NCBI RefSeq assembly: GCF_000022205.1
Contig: NC_012029.1
Coordinates: forward strand, 248,001 to 312,000
Length of the DNA: 64,000 nucleotides
Direction of reading: 5' to 3'
Source: Halorubrum lacusprofundi ATCC 49239
GTDB taxonomy: Archaea > Halobacteriota > Halobacteria > Halobacteriales > Haloferacaceae
Part shown: piece by piece, positions 53,707 to 63,950 of the stretch
Position numbering within the stretch: position 1 is the first letter of the stretch
Layout: each line of letters opens with the position of its first letter
The notes under the pieces: generated by a model
Told to the model about the DNA's origin: nothing
What the model saw: only the letters and a program-made list of their open reading frames with translations
The model's database searches: none
Made by a program: the position numbers and the translations under genes

Positions 53707-54285
53707 ATGAGTTTGGACACTGTCGTTGAGGACGTTCGAGACGAAGCCCGCGCGCGTGCAGAGGATATCCGCGAGGCGGCGGAGTCCGAGGCGGACGAGA
53801 TCGTCGCTGAGGCGGAGGCCGATGCCGAGCGCATCCGCGAAGAGCGGCTCGCCGAGGTCGATCGCCAGATCGATCAGGAGCGCGAGCAGACGCTCTCCTC
53901 GGCCAAACTCGAGGCCAAACAAGAGCGGCTCGGCGCCCGTCGAGACGTCCTCGAAGACGTCTACGACGATGTCGAGGCGGCCATCGAGGGGCTCGACGGC
54001 GACCGACGCCGCGAGCTGACCGAGACGCTGCTCGACGCCACCCTCGCGGAGTTCGACGACGACGAAGATGTCGCCGTCTACACCCATACAGAGGACGTCG
54101 ATCTCGTCGAGGAACTCGTCGAGGACCGCAACGCCGTGGTCGACGGAGAAATCGACTGCCTCGGCGGGGTCGTCGCGGAGAGCGACACCTCTCGCGTTCG
54201 CGTGAACAACACGTTCGACTCGATCCTGGAGTCCGTCTGGGACGACGAGTTGAAGAACATCTCGGAGCGACTGTTCGACCAATGA
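53707..54285 (+). CDS. atpE: A-type ATP synthase subunit E
   Basis: A 192-residue peripheral-stalk protein. The first half is a highly charged coiled coil (AEDIREAAESEADEIVAEAE and following); the second half is the globular head that contacts the catalytic subunits, with the family pattern GGVVAESDTSRVRVNNTFDS. It pairs with subunit H. It lies 21 nt after atpK and overlaps atpC by 4 nt. Confidence 0.92.
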   Translation: MSLDTVVEDVRDEARARAEDIREAAESEADEIVAEAEADAERIREERLAEVDRQIDQEREQTLSSAKLEAKQERLGARRDVLEDVYDDVEAAIEGLDGDRRRELTETLLDATLAEFDDDEDVAVYTHTEDVDLVEELVEDRNAVVDGEIDCLGGVVAESDTSRVRVNNTFDSILESVWDDELKNISERLFDQ

Positions 54286-55328
54286 GCGCCGTCGGGAGCT
54301 CGAACCCAGAGTACGTCGTCGCGCGGGTTCGTGCCCGCCGCGGCAGCCTCTACGGGGACGAGGAGTACCGGAAGCTGACCCGGATGGGCCCGGCGGAGAT
54401 CGCCCGGTTCATGGAGGAGTCGAGCTACGGCACGGAGATCAACGCCCTCGGGAGTCTTCACGGCGGCGTGGACCTGATCGAGTACGCGTTAAATCGGAAC
54501 CTCGCTGGGCAGTTCGACGATATTCTCGACTGGAGCGAAGGGTCGCTGTACGGCCTGATCGCTCGGTACCTCCGTAAGTTCGACGCCTGGAACGTGAAGA
54601 CGGTTATTCGCGGCGTCTACACGGACGCAGATCAGTCGGAAATCGAGGTCGACCTGATCCGCGCCGGCGAGTTCGACGACCGGCGGATCCGTCGGCTGCT
54701 TGAAGCCGACTCGATCGACGCAGTCGTCGAAGTGCTCGAAGACACTATCTACGGAGACCCGCTGCGAGAGGCGTACGCTGAGTACGAGGAGACGGGCGTG
54801 CTGGTGCCTCTCGAAAACGCCGTCGACCGTGCGTTCTACGAGCGGCTCCTGTCGGGGCTCGGCAACGACGAGCCGACCCGCCAGTACGAGGCGTTCCTCA
54901 AAGCGGAGGTCGACTTCCGAAACGCGGCGAACGCCCTCCGGCTCGCCCGGTCGGGCGCGGATATCGACCCCGCAGCGTACTTCATCGAGGGCGGCGAGCT
55001 GTTCACTCGCGGGTCGCTCGCGCGACTCGCGCGGAACCTCGACGAACTCGTGGAGTATATCGCGGACAGCCAGTACGGTGACGAGCTCGGACCCGCGTTG
55101 CGCGAACTCGAGGAGGCGAACAGCCTCATCGCGTTCGAACACGCGACCGACGCCGCCTTGCTGGCGTACGGCGACCAGCTCGGCACGATCCACCCGGTAT
55201 CGGTGACCCCGGTGATCTCGTACATCCTCGCGAAGGAGCGCGAAGTCGAGAACATCCGGGCGATCGCCCGCGGAAAGGAGGCCGGCCTGTCGGCCGACGA
55301 GATCGAATCGGAGCTGGTGATAACATGA
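54282..55328 (+). CDS. atpC: A-type ATP synthase subunit C
   Basis: A 348-residue funnel-shaped protein that links the K ring to the central axle D-F. It shows the repeated three-domain helical layout of the family with YVVARVRARRGSLYGDEEYR at the start and ISYILAKEREVENIRAIARG near the end. The overlaps with atpE and atpF (4 nt each) indicate translational coupling. Confidence 0.93.
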   Translation: MSAVGSSNPEYVVARVRARRGSLYGDEEYRKLTRMGPAEIARFMEESSYGTEINALGSLHGGVDLIEYALNRNLAGQFDDILDWSEGSLYGLIARYLRKFDAWNVKTVIRGVYTDADQSEIEVDLIRAGEFDDRRIRRLLEADSIDAVVEVLEDTIYGDPLREAYAEYEETGVLVPLENAVDRAFYERLLSGLGNDEPTRQYEAFLKAEVDFRNAANALRLARSGADIDPAAYFIEGGELFTRGSLARLARNLDELVEYIADSQYGDELGPALRELEEANSLIAFEHATDAALLAYGDQLGTIHPVSVTPVISYILAKEREVENIRAIARGKEAGLSADEIESELVIT

Positions 55329-55654
55329 GCCAGGAGATCGCCGTCGTCGGGAGCCCGGAGTTCACGACTGGATTCCGGCTCGCCGGCGTGCGGAAGTTCG
55401 AGAACATACCGGACGACGAGAAGGACGAGCGGCTCGACGATGCCGTCGAACGGACCCTCGACGACGAGGGAACCGGCATCATCGTGATGCACACCGACGA
55501 CCTCGACCATCTCTCGCGGGGGACCCGCGAAGCGGTCGAGGGAAGCATTGAGCCCGTGCTCGTGACGCTCGGCGGATCCGGCGCCGGCAGCGGCGGGCTG
55601 CGCGACCAGATCAAACGAGCCATCGGGATCGACCTGATGGAGGAGGACGACTAA
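55325..55654 (+). CDS. atpF: A-type ATP synthase subunit F
   Basis: A 109-residue Rossmann-like protein of the central stalk, which together with D couples rotation to catalysis. Family features: [20 protein letters not shown] at the start and [15 protein letters not shown] near residue 50. It overlaps atpC by 4 nt and ends 1 nt before atpA. Confidence 0.93.
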   Translation: MSQEIAVVGSPEFTTGFRLAGVRKFENIPDDEKDERLDDAVERTLDDEGTGIIVMHTDDLDHLSRGTREAVEGSIEPVLVTLGGSGAGSGGLRDQIKRAIGIDLMEEDD

Positions 55655-55655
55655 T

Positions 55656-57431
55656 ATGAGTAAAGCAGAATCCACGGATACCACCGCTGAAAACGGTGTC
55701 ATCCAAAGCGTGAGCGGTCCGGTCGTGAGCGCCCGCGATCTCGACGCCCGCATGAACGACGTCGTCTACGTCGGCGACGAAGGCCTCATGGGGGAAGTGA
55801 TCGAGATCGAAGGCGACATCACGACCGTTCAGGTGTACGAGGAAACCTCCGGGGTCGCCCCCGGCGAACCCGTCGAGAATACGGGCGAGCCGCTGTCGGT
55901 CGACCTTGGTCCGGGGATGCTGGACTCCATCTACGACGGTGTCCAGCGTCCCCTGGACGTGCTGGAGGGCAAGATGGGCAGTCCGTACCTCGATCGTGGG
56001 GTCGACGCGCCCGGTATCGACCTCGAAAAGAAGTGGGAGTTCGAGCCCACCGTCGAGGTCGGCGACGAGGTCGGCCGCGGCGACGTGGTCGGTGTCGTCG
56101 AGGAGACGGTCACCATCGACCACAAGGTGATGGTGCCGCCGGACGCCCTCGAAGAGGACGAGACCACAGAGGTCACCGCCATCGAGGCGGGCTCGTTCGA
56201 CGTCACCGAGACGGTGGCCGAACTCGCCAACGGGACGAACGTCTCGATGCACCAGGAGTGGCCCGTCCGCGAGGCGCGTCCCTCGGAGAACAAGAAGACG
56301 CCCCGGACGCCGCTGGTGTCCGGTCAGCGCATTCTCGACGGCCTCTTCCCCATCGCGAAGGGCGGGACGGCCGCGATTCCGGGGCCGTTCGGCTCCGGGA
56401 AGACGGTCACGCAGCACCAGCTCGCGAAGTACGCCGACGCGGACATCATCGTCTACGTCGGCTGCGGCGAGCGCGGCAACGAGATGACCGAGGTCATCGA
56501 GGACTTCCCCGAGCTTGAGGACCCGGCCAACGGCAACCCGCTGATGGCCCGCACCTCGCTCATCGCGAACACCTCGAACATGCCCGTCGCGGCGCGTGAG
56601 TCCTGTATCTACACCGGGATCACGATCGCCGAGTACTACCGCGACATGGGGTACGACGTGGCGCTGATGGCCGACTCCACCTCGCGGTGGGCGGAGGCGA
56701 TGCGCGAGATCTCCTCCCGGCTGGAGGAGATGCCCGGCGAGGAGGGGTACCCGGCGTACCTCGCCGCCCGTCTCGCGCAGTTCTACGAGCGCGCCGGCTA
56801 CTTCGAGAACATCAACGGGACGGAAGGGTCCGTCTCGGCGATCGGCGCGGTGTCGCCGCCCGGCGGTGACTTCTCCGAGCCGGTCACCCAGAACACGCTG
56901 CGCATCGTGAAGACGTTCTGGGCGCTCGACGCGGACCTGGCGGAACGGCGCCACTTCCCGTCGATCAACTGGAACGAGTCGTACTCGCTGTACAAGGATC
57001 AGCTCGACCCGTGGTTCGAGAACGAAGTCGCCGACGACTGGGCGGAGAAGCGCCAGTGGGCGGTCGACGTGCTCGACGAGGAGACTGAGCTGCAAGAGAT
57101 CGTCCAGCTCGTCGGGAAGGACGCCCTCCCCGACGACCAGCAGCTCACCCTGGAGGTCGCCCGCTACCTGCGCGAGGCGTACCTCCAGCAGAACGCGTTC
57201 CACCCGGTCGACACATTCTGTCCGCCGGAGAAGACGTACCTCATGCTGACGACGATCGAGACGTTCAACGACGAGGCGTTCGACGCGCTCGAAGCGGGCG
57301 TCCCGGTCGAGGATCTCGTCGACACCGAGGCCGCCCCCGGGATCAACCGGATCGGCGTCCAGGAGGACTACGAAGAGTATATCGAGGAGCTCAAAGCGGA
57401 GATCTCCGAGGAACTCCGGAGCCTCTACTAA
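55656..57431 (+). CDS. atpA: A-type ATP synthase catalytic subunit A
   Basis: The catalytic subunit (591 residues), three copies per head. The nucleotide P-loop GPFGSGKT is at 243-250, followed by [15 protein letters not shown], and [15 protein letters not shown] carries further catalytic residues. The archaeal 'non-homologous region' (about 110-200) is present. No intein interrupts the P-loop, a site where other archaea can have one. Start ATG 55656 lies 1 nt after the atpF stop; atpB follows 1 nt after its own stop. Confidence 0.96.
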   Translation: MSKAESTDTTAENGVIQSVSGPVVSARDLDARMNDVVYVGDEGLMGEVIEIEGDITTVQVYEETSGVAPGEPVENTGEPLSVDLGPGMLDSIYDGVQRPLDVLEGKMGSPYLDRGVDAPGIDLEKKWEFEPTVEVGDEVGRGDVVGVVEETVTIDHKVMVPPDALEEDETTEVTAIEAGSFDVTETVAELANGTNVSMHQEWPVREARPSENKKTPRTPLVSGQRILDGLFPIAKGGTAAIPGPFGSGKTVTQHQLAKYADADIIVYVGCGERGNEMTEVIEDFPELEDPANGNPLMARTSLIANTSNMPVAARESCIYTGITIAEYYRDMGYDVALMADSTSRWAEAMREISSRLEEMPGEEGYPAYLAARLAQFYERAGYFENINGTEGSVSAIGAVSPPGGDFSEPVTQNTLRIVKTFWALDADLAERRHFPSINWNESYSLYKDQLDPWFENEVADDWAEKRQWAVDVLDEETELQEIVQLVGKDALPDDQQLTLEVARYLREAYLQQNAFHPVDTFCPPEKTYLMLTTIETFNDEAFDALEAGVPVEDLVDTEAAPGINRIGVQEDYEEYIEELKAEISEELRSLY

Positions 57432-57432
57432 C

Positions 57433-58857
57433 ATGAAAGAGTACCAAACTATCACCGAGATCAGCGGCCCCCTCGTGTACGCCGAGGTCGACGAGGCGAT
57501 CGGCTACGACGAGATCGTCGAGATCGAGACGGCACAGGGAGAGACGCTGCGCGGACAGGTGCTCGAATCCTCGGAGGGCGTCGTCGCCATCCAGGTGTTC
57601 GAGGGCACCTCCGGTATCGACCAGAACGCGTCCGTCCGCTTCCTAGGCGAGACGATGAAGATGCCCGTCACCGAGGATCTGCTCGGGCGGGTCCTCGACG
57701 GCTCCGGCCGCCCGATCGATGACGGCCCGGAGATCGTCCCCGAGGAGCGCCAGGACATCGTCGGCGCGGCGATCAACCCGTACTCCCGGGAATACCCCGA
57801 GGAGTTTATCGAGACGGGCGTCTCCGCCATCGACGGGATGAACACGCTCGTTCGCGGCCAGAAACTTCCGATCTTCTCCAGCTCGGGCCAGCCGCACAGC
57901 CAACTGGCGATGCAGATCGCACGGCAGGCCAGCGTGCCGGAAGAGGAGGAGGGCGGCGACGACGAGGAGGGCTCGGAGTTCGCCGTCATCTTCGGCGCGA
58001 TGGGGATCACGGCCGAGGAGGCAAACGAGTTCATGCAGGACTTCGAGCGAACCGGTGCGCTGGAGCGCTCCGTCGTCTTCATGAACCTCGCGGACGACCC
58101 CGCTGTCGAGCGGACGGTCACCCCGCGAATGGTACTCACCACGGCCGAGTACCTCGCCTTCGAGAAGGACTACCACGTCCTCGTCATCCTGACGGACATG
58201 ACCAACTACTGCGAAGCGCTCCGAGAGATCGGGGCGGCTCGCGAGGAGGTCCCGGGTCGACGCGGCTACCCCGGGTACATGTACACCGACCTGGCGCAGC
58301 TGTACGAGCGCGCCGGCCGGATTCAAGGTCGTGACGGGTCGGTGACGCAGATCCCGATCCTCACCATGCCGGGCGACGACGACACCCACCCCATCCCGGA
58401 CCTGACCGGGTACATCACGGAGGGGCAGATCTACGTCGACCCCGACCTGAACAGTCAGGGCCTGCAGCCCCCGATCAACGTGCTCCCCAGCCTGTCGCGG
58501 CTGATGGACGACGGGATCGGCGAGGGGCTCACCCGCGAGGACCACGCCGACGTGAAAGATCAGATGTTCGCGGCGTACGCGGAGGGCGAGGACCTGCGCG
58601 ACCTCGTGAACATCGTCGGTCGCGAGGCACTCTCGGAACTCGACAACAAGTACCTCGACTTCGCGGACGACTTCGAGTCGGAGTTCGTCGATCAGGGCTT
58701 CGACCAGAACCGCAGCATCGAGGAGACACTGGAGATCGGCTGGGACCTGCTCTCGATGCTCCCGAAGGACGCCCTCAACCGGATCGACGAGGAGTTCATC
58801 GAGAAGTACTACCGCGAGGACGACTCCGATCGTCAGGTCGTCGAAGCGGCCGACTAA
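57433..58857 (+). CDS. atpB: A-type ATP synthase regulatory subunit B
   Basis: The non-catalytic partner of subunit A (474 residues), alternating with it in the head. It starts [20 protein letters not shown] and has [20 protein letters not shown] in place of a P-loop, as expected for a regulatory subunit, and [16 protein letters not shown] later. An acidic insert ([11 protein letters not shown], about residues 172-182) is a haloarchaeal feature. Confidence 0.96.
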   Translation: MKEYQTITEISGPLVYAEVDEAIGYDEIVEIETAQGETLRGQVLESSEGVVAIQVFEGTSGIDQNASVRFLGETMKMPVTEDLLGRVLDGSGRPIDDGPEIVPEERQDIVGAAINPYSREYPEEFIETGVSAIDGMNTLVRGQKLPIFSSSGQPHSQLAMQIARQASVPEEEEGGDDEEGSEFAVIFGAMGITAEEANEFMQDFERTGALERSVVFMNLADDPAVERTVTPRMVLTTAEYLAFEKDYHVLVILTDMTNYCEALREIGAAREEVPGRRGYPGYMYTDLAQLYERAGRIQGRDGSVTQIPILTMPGDDDTHPIPDLTGYITEGQIYVDPDLNSQGLQPPINVLPSLSRLMDDGIGEGLTREDHADVKDQMFAAYAEGEDLRDLVNIVGREALSELDNKYLDFADDFESEFVDQGFDQNRSIEETLEIGWDLLSMLPKDALNRIDEEFIEKYYREDDSDRQVVEAAD

Positions 58858-58941
58858 TCGCGGCTTCTTTCTACTCTTTCGCCCTCGAACAGCGGCTGCG
58901 CTGGCGGGCGCCGCTCGCGCGCGACACGTCACGACTGGAAA

Positions 58942-58950
58942 GAATTATCC
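58942..58950 (+). promoter_or_regulatory. TATA-like box for atpD
   Basis: GAATTATCC is an AT-rich run in a GC-rich gap, about 33 nt before the atpD ATG. A pyrimidine-rich stretch (58865-58883) just after atpB could aid termination upstream of it. Confidence 0.4.
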
Positions 58951-58978
58951 GCCTCGGAGCGGAACGTTCCCCCAATAG

Positions 58979-59665
58979 ATGGCCAAGGACGTCAAACCGA
59001 CACGCAAGAACCTGATGGCGATCGAGGACCGCATCGATCTCTCCGAGCGCGGTCACGACACGCTCGAACAGAAGCGTGACGGCCTCATCATGGAGTTCAT
59101 GGACATCCTCGATCAGGCGCAGGATGTCCGTTCGGACGTCTCCGAGAACTACGAGACGGCCCAGCGCAAGATCGACATGGCCCGTGCGATGGAGGGCGAC
59201 GTCGCCGTCCGCGGCGCGGCCGCGGCGCTGAAAGAGCACCCCGAGATCACGACCCAGTCGAAGAACATCATGGGCGTCGTGGTCCCGCAGATCGAGTCCT
59301 CGAAGGTGAAAAAGAGTCTCGATGAGCGTGGCTACGGGCTGCTCGGCTCCTCTGCGCGGATCGACGAGGCTGCGGACGCCTACGAGGAACTGTTGGAGAA
59401 GGTCATCCTCGCCGCCGAGGTCGAGACAGCGATGAAGAAGATGCTCACGGAGATCGAGACCACCAAGCGCCGTGTGAACGCCTTGGAATTCACCCTCCTC
59501 CCCCGCTTGTACGAGAACCAGGAGTACATCGAGCAGAAGCTCGAAGAGCAGGAGCGCGAGGAGATCTTCCGGCTGAAGAAGATCAAGGCGAAAAAGGAAG
59601 AAGAGGAGAAGGCCGAGGCGGCCGCCGAGGCCGCGGCGGTCGAGGATCCCGAACCCGCCGACTGA
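58979..59665 (+). CDS. atpD: A-type ATP synthase subunit D (central axle)
   Basis: A 228-residue helical protein that forms the rotating coiled-coil shaft. It starts [20 protein letters not shown] and carries the C-terminal helix pattern [20 protein letters not shown]. The last 35 residues are a Lys/Glu/Ala-rich tail. It is separated from atpB by 121 nt and probably has its own promoter. Confidence 0.94.
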   Translation: MAKDVKPTRKNLMAIEDRIDLSERGHDTLEQKRDGLIMEFMDILDQAQDVRSDVSENYETAQRKIDMARAMEGDVAVRGAAAALKEHPEITTQSKNIMGVVVPQIESSKVKKSLDERGYGLLGSSARIDEAADAYEELLEKVILAAEVETAMKKMLTEIETTKRRVNALEFTLLPRLYENQEYIEQKLEEQEREEIFRLKKIKAKKEEEEKAEAAAEAAAVEDPEPAD

Positions 59666-60261
59666 AACAGTCGTTCAGTTCCGTATCGCACTGTCTCCCT
59701 CTTGTCCGACGTCTGATCGCCTTTCTCTCCGTCTCTCAGCCTCTGCCTCCCTCCGTCGTCCGTGTAGCGCACCTTCGTTGCGCTGTCCGCCCCTGGCGGT
59801 TCGGAAACGACCGATGTGAATTGCGATAGGCGCTATATAGAATTTCATAAACACACAACACTACGGTATCGAGAGCGACAGTCGTTACGGGTGAAGCGGT
59901 GTCGATCGACATCGTCCGGCGGACATCGATCAGCCGCTTCGGGCGGTCAGTCGGAGAAATCAGTACGGTATCTTTCCGTTCTTTGCGTGTCGACACCTGA
60001 GAGAAAACCTTCAATTCGGCGGCTATCGAGGGACCAGTACGCACTTTGAGGCTACACAGCCGACGCGGATCATAACTCAACCGTCGGACGGGTTGACGAT
60101 TGAAAACTCACTCATAAGTTATCCATGGTCGGGTGAAGGTTACGGAGATATAGAATTGTGCGTTTAAGACACAACTGTTTTACCTACGAACGGGATAGAG
60201 AGTAGTGAGCAGAAATGTGCAAAGCCAAAATTACTGTTCGCAGTGATCGGAGGGCAGAGTG
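59666..60261. other. 596-nt gene-free gap after the ATP synthase cluster
   Basis: First comes a C/T-rich tract (59690-59765, for example CCTTTCTCTCCGTCTCTC), a likely termination zone for atpD. AT-rich runs follow at 59832-59852 (CTATATAGAATTTCATAAAC) and 60105-60185. Open frames here on both strands code for basic proteins, unlike real haloarchaeal ones. A short inverted pair TTGTG/CACAA (about 60155-60174) lies near the promoter region of the next gene. No RNA gene was recognised. Confidence 0.6.
60249..60254 (+). promoter_or_regulatory. Shine-Dalgarno sequence before the tiny membrane protein
   Basis: GGAGGG lies 7 nt before the ATG at 60262. It supports the start of a 54-codon gene and implies a transcript with a leader. 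Confidence 0.5.
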
Positions 60262-60426
60262 ATGTCAGGACTAGAGATTCCCACGTGGGATCCGGAGACG
60301 GCGATTCTGATCGGGACGATCCTGATGGAAGCAGTCTTGCTTTACGTTGGATACGCGGGGCTCGAACGGATCGTGGGTCCTCGTCTCATGAAGTTGCTCG
60401 TCGGAGGGTCGACCGATGCTCAGTAG
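60262..60426 (+). CDS. Tiny membrane protein (DUF7512-like) coupled to the exporter
   Basis: A 54-residue protein with one hydrophobic segment (AILIGTILMEAVLLYVGYAG, about residues 14-33) and a short basic-ended tail (LERIVGPRLMKLLVGG). It matches my memory of haloarchaeal DUF7512 proteins, which lie before TauE/SafE exporters. Its stop codon overlaps the exporter start by 11 nt, so translation is probably coupled. It has a clear ribosome binding site. A role as small subunit or stabiliser of the exporter is inferred. Confidence 0.75.
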   Translation: MSGLEIPTWDPETAILIGTILMEAVLLYVGYAGLERIVGPRLMKLLVGGSTDAQ

Positions 60427-61468
60427 CCTGACAGGGATCCTCGACAGTTCGCCGGAGATGCTGGCACTTTTCGTCGGGTTCGGGCTCGTCGTCGGACTTC
60501 TCTTCGGCTTCTTCGGTATGGGAGGCTCCTTCCTCGTGACGCCCGCTCTGTTGATGTTGGGGTATCCGGCCACCGTCGCCGTCGGAAGTGGGATGGCGTT
60601 CGTCTTCGGGACGGCAGTGATCGCGACGCTAAAGCACCACGACCTCGGACAGGTCGATTACAAGCTCGGGGCGATCATGATCGCGGGGACGACCGTCGGA
60701 ATCGAGGTCGGCCGAGCCAGCGTGTTCTACTTGGAGGAGCTCGGGCTCGCCGACGGGATCATCAGTGTGGTCTACGTGTTCCTGCTCGGCGGTATCGGGC
60801 TGATGATTACGCGCGAATCACTCGCAAGCGACGGCGGTGGCGGCATCGACCACGACGCGGCCGCCGCCGAGGATCTGAGTGAGTACGAGATCCCCGACAT
60901 CGCCAAGAAGATTCAACAGACCGTCCGGATCCCGCCGATGGTCACGCTCCGCGGTGACATCCGCGTTTCGGTGTGGGTGATCACCGCCGTCGCCTTCTCG
61001 ACGGGAATACTCTCGGGATTCCTCGGCGTCGGCGGCGGGTTCATCAGGATGCCGGCGATGATCTACGCGATCGGCGTCCCCACGCCGGTCGCCGTCGGAA
61101 CCGACCTCTTCGAGATCGTGTTCTCCGGCGGGATCGGGAGCTACCTGTACGGGCAGAGCGGCGGCGTGGATCTCGGTATCGTCGTCCCGCTTCTGTTCGG
61201 GAGCGCACTCGGTGCCCGCATCGGCTCGGCGGCGACCGCCGTCGTCGATGCCGACGACATCAAGGTGTATTTCGGCGGCATGCTGCTCGCCGGCTCCGTC
61301 GCGGTCGGCATCGGCGAAATCGGGACGTACCTCGGAAACGAGACCTTGGAGACGCTGGGACTCGTTCTCGTTATCGGCGCTGCGGTCGTCGTGGCCGCGG
61401 CGATCGTCTTCACCACGCTTCGGTCGCTCCGGGCGACTCGTAATCACGTGTCCGCTACGGCCGACTAA
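60416..61468 (+). CDS. TauE/SafE-family sulfite/anion exporter
   Basis: A 350-residue membrane protein with two homologous halves of about four helices each. The first half has VGLLFGFFGMGGSFLVTPAL (about 24-43), the second has STGILSGFLGVGGGFIRMPA (about 197-216): the paired glycine-rich signature of the TauE/SafE family. A cytoplasmic acidic loop (about 138-175) separates the halves. Members export sulfite, sulfoacetate or related anions; the substrate here is unknown. Starts inside the tiny gene before it. Confidence 0.88.
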   Translation: MLSSLTGILDSSPEMLALFVGFGLVVGLLFGFFGMGGSFLVTPALLMLGYPATVAVGSGMAFVFGTAVIATLKHHDLGQVDYKLGAIMIAGTTVGIEVGRASVFYLEELGLADGIISVVYVFLLGGIGLMITRESLASDGGGGIDHDAAAAEDLSEYEIPDIAKKIQQTVRIPPMVTLRGDIRVSVWVITAVAFSTGILSGFLGVGGGFIRMPAMIYAIGVPTPVAVGTDLFEIVFSGGIGSYLYGQSGGVDLGIVVPLLFGSALGARIGSAATAVVDADDIKVYFGGMLLAGSVAVGIGEIGTYLGNETLETLGLVLVIGAAVVVAAAIVFTTLRSLRATRNHVSATAD

Positions 61469-61597
61469 TTCGCGTTCGCCGGCAGCCGGACAACTTCGCC
61501 GCCGCGCGACTGCACCGACGGACCGCACGCGATGACCAACTCACCGACGGTGCGGCCGACGGCCACATTCATACCCGTCACGGTCGTCGTTCCGAAC

Positions 61598-61987
61598 ATG
61601 TCCTGTCCTCGCTGTGACGCCGACGTCGTCGCGTTCGCGGTCCCGGCCGCGATTCGGGACCACGCCCCGGCAGCGGAGACTGCGATATGCACCCGCTGTC
61701 TCCGGACGTTCCCTGCCGCCGAAGCCGGCGCCGTCGGAGCGATCGAGGACGCCCCCGATCTCTCGGCGATCGATCCCGCGTTCCCCGCGGGCGAGGGGGG
61801 TGTCGCGCTCGCGCTCGCCTGCGGTCACCTCGAGTCGCTCGCGCTCAACCGGGCGTCGATCGAGGCGCTTGTCGAGCACGCGGAGCGGTCGGGGGCGGAC
61901 GCCTTCGCCTTCTTCGAGCGGCTCGACGTTCCCGATGCCGCGTTCGACCTCGAACGACGGCGGTCGGCGCTGCTCGACATGGTGTAG
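61598..61987 (+). CDS. Small zinc-binding haloarchaeal protein (DUF6276-like)
   Basis: A 129-residue protein whose N-terminal third has two CxxC pairs, MSCPRCDADV at the start and ICTRCLRTF near residue 30, a likely zinc site; a later part (ALACGHLESLALNRASIEAL) is helical. It resembles what I recall as DUF6276. ATG 61598 is chosen because the TATA-like ATTCATAC (61567-61574) lies about 27 nt upstream and because the 22 codons before it are unconserved-looking. Function unknown. Confidence 0.75.
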   Translation: MSCPRCDADVVAFAVPAAIRDHAPAAETAICTRCLRTFPAAEAGAVGAIEDAPDLSAIDPAFPAGEGGVALALACGHLESLALNRASIEALVEHAERSGADAFAFFERLDVPDAAFDLERRRSALLDMV

Positions 61988-62028
61988 CCGTTTCGACGGC
62001 CGTCGGCTCAGTCGGCTCTCTCCTCGTC

Positions 62029-62406
62029 TCAGCCGTCGTCGTCGATATCGATCCCGTCCGGGTCGTTCCACTCGTCTTCCGCTTCGTCTTCGCCTTCGTC
62101 AGCGTCGTCCGCCTCGGTCCCGGCCGGACCGAGCCCCTTCTCCCCGCGCCGCCGCTCGTGGACCGCAAATCCGGCCGTACGCGCGTCGCTTCCCTGCGCG
62201 TAGGGGTCCTCGGACGGGTCGTAGTCGCGCTCGCCGCGCTCGAACACGTACGCGAAGAAGCCGAAAAGCGGGACGAAAAAGCAGATGAGCGCCCATTTCC
62301 GGCGGTCCATCCCGTGATTCGGCGCGTCGAGGTACGCGTAGGCCGCGAAGACGACGAGCCACGCGAGCGGGACGCCGACGAGGATGACGGCGACGAGCGG
62401 TTGCAT
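62029..62406 (-). CDS. Small membrane protein with phospholipase D N-terminal-like domain
   Basis: A 125-residue protein with two hydrophobic segments (VAVILVGVPLAWLVVFAAYA at 5-24 and WALICFFVPLFGFFAYVFER at 38-57) joined by a short loop (DAPNHGMDRRK), the layout of the PLDc_N/'PLD nuclease N-terminal' family. The last 65 residues are a very acidic cytoplasmic tail ending in DDDG. Function unknown. Confidence 0.75.
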   Translation of the reverse strand: MQPLVAVILVGVPLAWLVVFAAYAYLDAPNHGMDRRKWALICFFVPLFGFFAYVFERGERDYDPSEDPYAQGSDARTAGFAVHERRRGEKGLGPAGTEADDADEGEDEAEDEWNDPDGIDIDDDG

Positions 62407-62552
62407 ATCTCCCGCTTCGGGCTCTTCGGCTTAAGCGCACGGGTGGATTTCGGGTGGAGCGCGGCCGTGCTCGTCCTCATGCGAGCCCGCGGTCGGATGT
62501 CCGCGATCCGGCCGGCCGAAGGACAGTAGCCGGTAGAATCCGTACCGATCGC

Positions 62553-63950
62553 ATGCAGCTATTTTGGCACCGACGCGATCCGCGCACCCGGGACAACGTC
62601 GGACTCGCGGCGGCCGCACGGACGGGGACCGTCGTCCCCGTCTTCGTCTACGACACCGACCTGTTCGGGACGATGGGTGCACGCCAGCGGGCCTTCTTCC
62701 TCCGACACGTAAAGCGACTGAAGGAGCGCTACCGAGAGTTCGGAAGCGACCTCGTCGTCCGCGCGGGCGACCCGGAGAAGGTCCTCGTCGATCTCGCCGA
62801 CGAGTACGACGCGGAGGCGGTCTTCTACAACGAGTACTACCGTCCCGCGAGGCGGAACCGCCAGCGGGCCGTCGAGGGGGCGCTCGAGGGCTTCGGTGTC
62901 GAAACGAATGCACGGACCGATGCCGTGTTAGTCGATCCCGGCCGGCTGGAGGAGCGCTACGCGAATCACGGTCGATTTCACGATGAGTGGGAGACCGTCC
63001 CTAAGCCCGAGCCGTCCCCGGAACCAGACGCGGACGCGCTCGTGAACATGCGCGACGAAAAAACGGTCTCTGAGATTGACCCCGACATCGACCCCGACAT
63101 CGACCTGCCGGCGACCGGCTACCGGGCCGCACGCGAGCGGTTCGACGGCTTCCTCGAACACGGAATCCGGTCGTACGCCGACACGCGCGACGACCTTGCC
63201 CGGGCCGTCGAGGCGCCGACGCACGCGGTCTCGCGAATGTCGCCGTACCTCGCAACGGGGGCGATCGGGATCCGGGAGATGTGGGCGGACGCGACCGACG
63301 CGTTCGAGGCGGCGACGGGCGACGAGCGCCGCAACGTCGACAAGTACCGCGACGAGCTGTCGTGGCGCGAGCAGATGTACCACCTGCTGTACTACACCCC
63401 CGATCTGGCCGTCGCGAACTACAAATCGTTCCCGAACGAGATCGCGTGGCGCGAGGACGACACGGCGTTCGAGGCGTGGACGCGCGGCGAGACCGGCTAC
63501 CCGCTCGTCGACGCCGGGATGCGCCAGCTGAACGCGGAGGGGTACGTCCACAACCGCCCGCGACAGGTGGTCGCGAGCTTTCTCACGAAACACCTCCTGA
63601 TCGACTGGCGGCGCGGGGCGCGCTACTTCACCACACAGCTGATCGACCACGACCACGCCTCGAACCACGGCGCGTGGCAGTGGACCGCCTCCACCGGCAC
63701 CGATTCGGTGGATGTGCGCATCTTCGATCCGGTGGCACAGATGGCGAAGTACGACGCTGACGCGACGTTTGTGAAAGAATACGTCCCCGAACTGCGAGAC
63801 GTGCCCGCCGAGGAGATAGTCGACTGGCCGACTCTCTCGCGGGTCGAGCGCGAGACGCTGGCGCCGGAGTACCCGCATCCGATCGTCGACCGGAACGAGG
63901 GGTACGAGCGGGCGCAGCGGGTGTTCGAGGAAGCGCTCGGGAAGCGGTGA
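62553..63950 (+). CDS. phr: DNA photolyase (class I cryptochrome/photolyase family)
   Basis: Repairs UV pyrimidine dimers with light, using FAD. The 465-residue protein has the N-terminal antenna domain (LFWHRRDPRTRDNVGLAAAA) and the FAD-binding C-terminal domain with SRMSPYLATGAIGIREMW, ELSWREQMYHLLYYTP, GYPLVDAGMRQLNAEGYVHN and the electron-chain segment WRRGARYFTTQLIDHDHASN. The AWQWTASTGTD segment suits a CPD photolyase. ATG 62553 is chosen at the conserved start; an upstream in-frame ATG adds 33 basic residues. A 12-bp tandem duplication gives DPDIDPDID near residue 178. Confidence 0.92.
   Translation: MQLFWHRRDPRTRDNVGLAAAARTGTVVPVFVYDTDLFGTMGARQRAFFLRHVKRLKERYREFGSDLVVRAGDPEKVLVDLADEYDAEAVFYNEYYRPARRNRQRAVEGALEGFGVETNARTDAVLVDPGRLEERYANHGRFHDEWETVPKPEPSPEPDADALVNMRDEKTVSEIDPDIDPDIDLPATGYRAARERFDGFLEHGIRSYADTRDDLARAVEAPTHAVSRMSPYLATGAIGIREMWADATDAFEAATGDERRNVDKYRDELSWREQMYHLLYYTPDLAVANYKSFPNEIAWREDDTAFEAWTRGETGYPLVDAGMRQLNAEGYVHNRPRQVVASFLTKHLLIDWRRGARYFTTQLIDHDHASNHGAWQWTASTGTDSVDVRIFDPVAQMAKYDADATFVKEYVPELRDVPAEEIVDWPTLSRVERETLAPEYPHPIVDRNEGYERAQRVFEEALGKR

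Noticed and set aside
59736-60080. 114-codon reverse-strand open frame in the spacer after atpD
   Set aside because: The predicted protein is basic and low in Asp/Glu, unlike real proteins of this organism, and runs into the C/T-rich tract.
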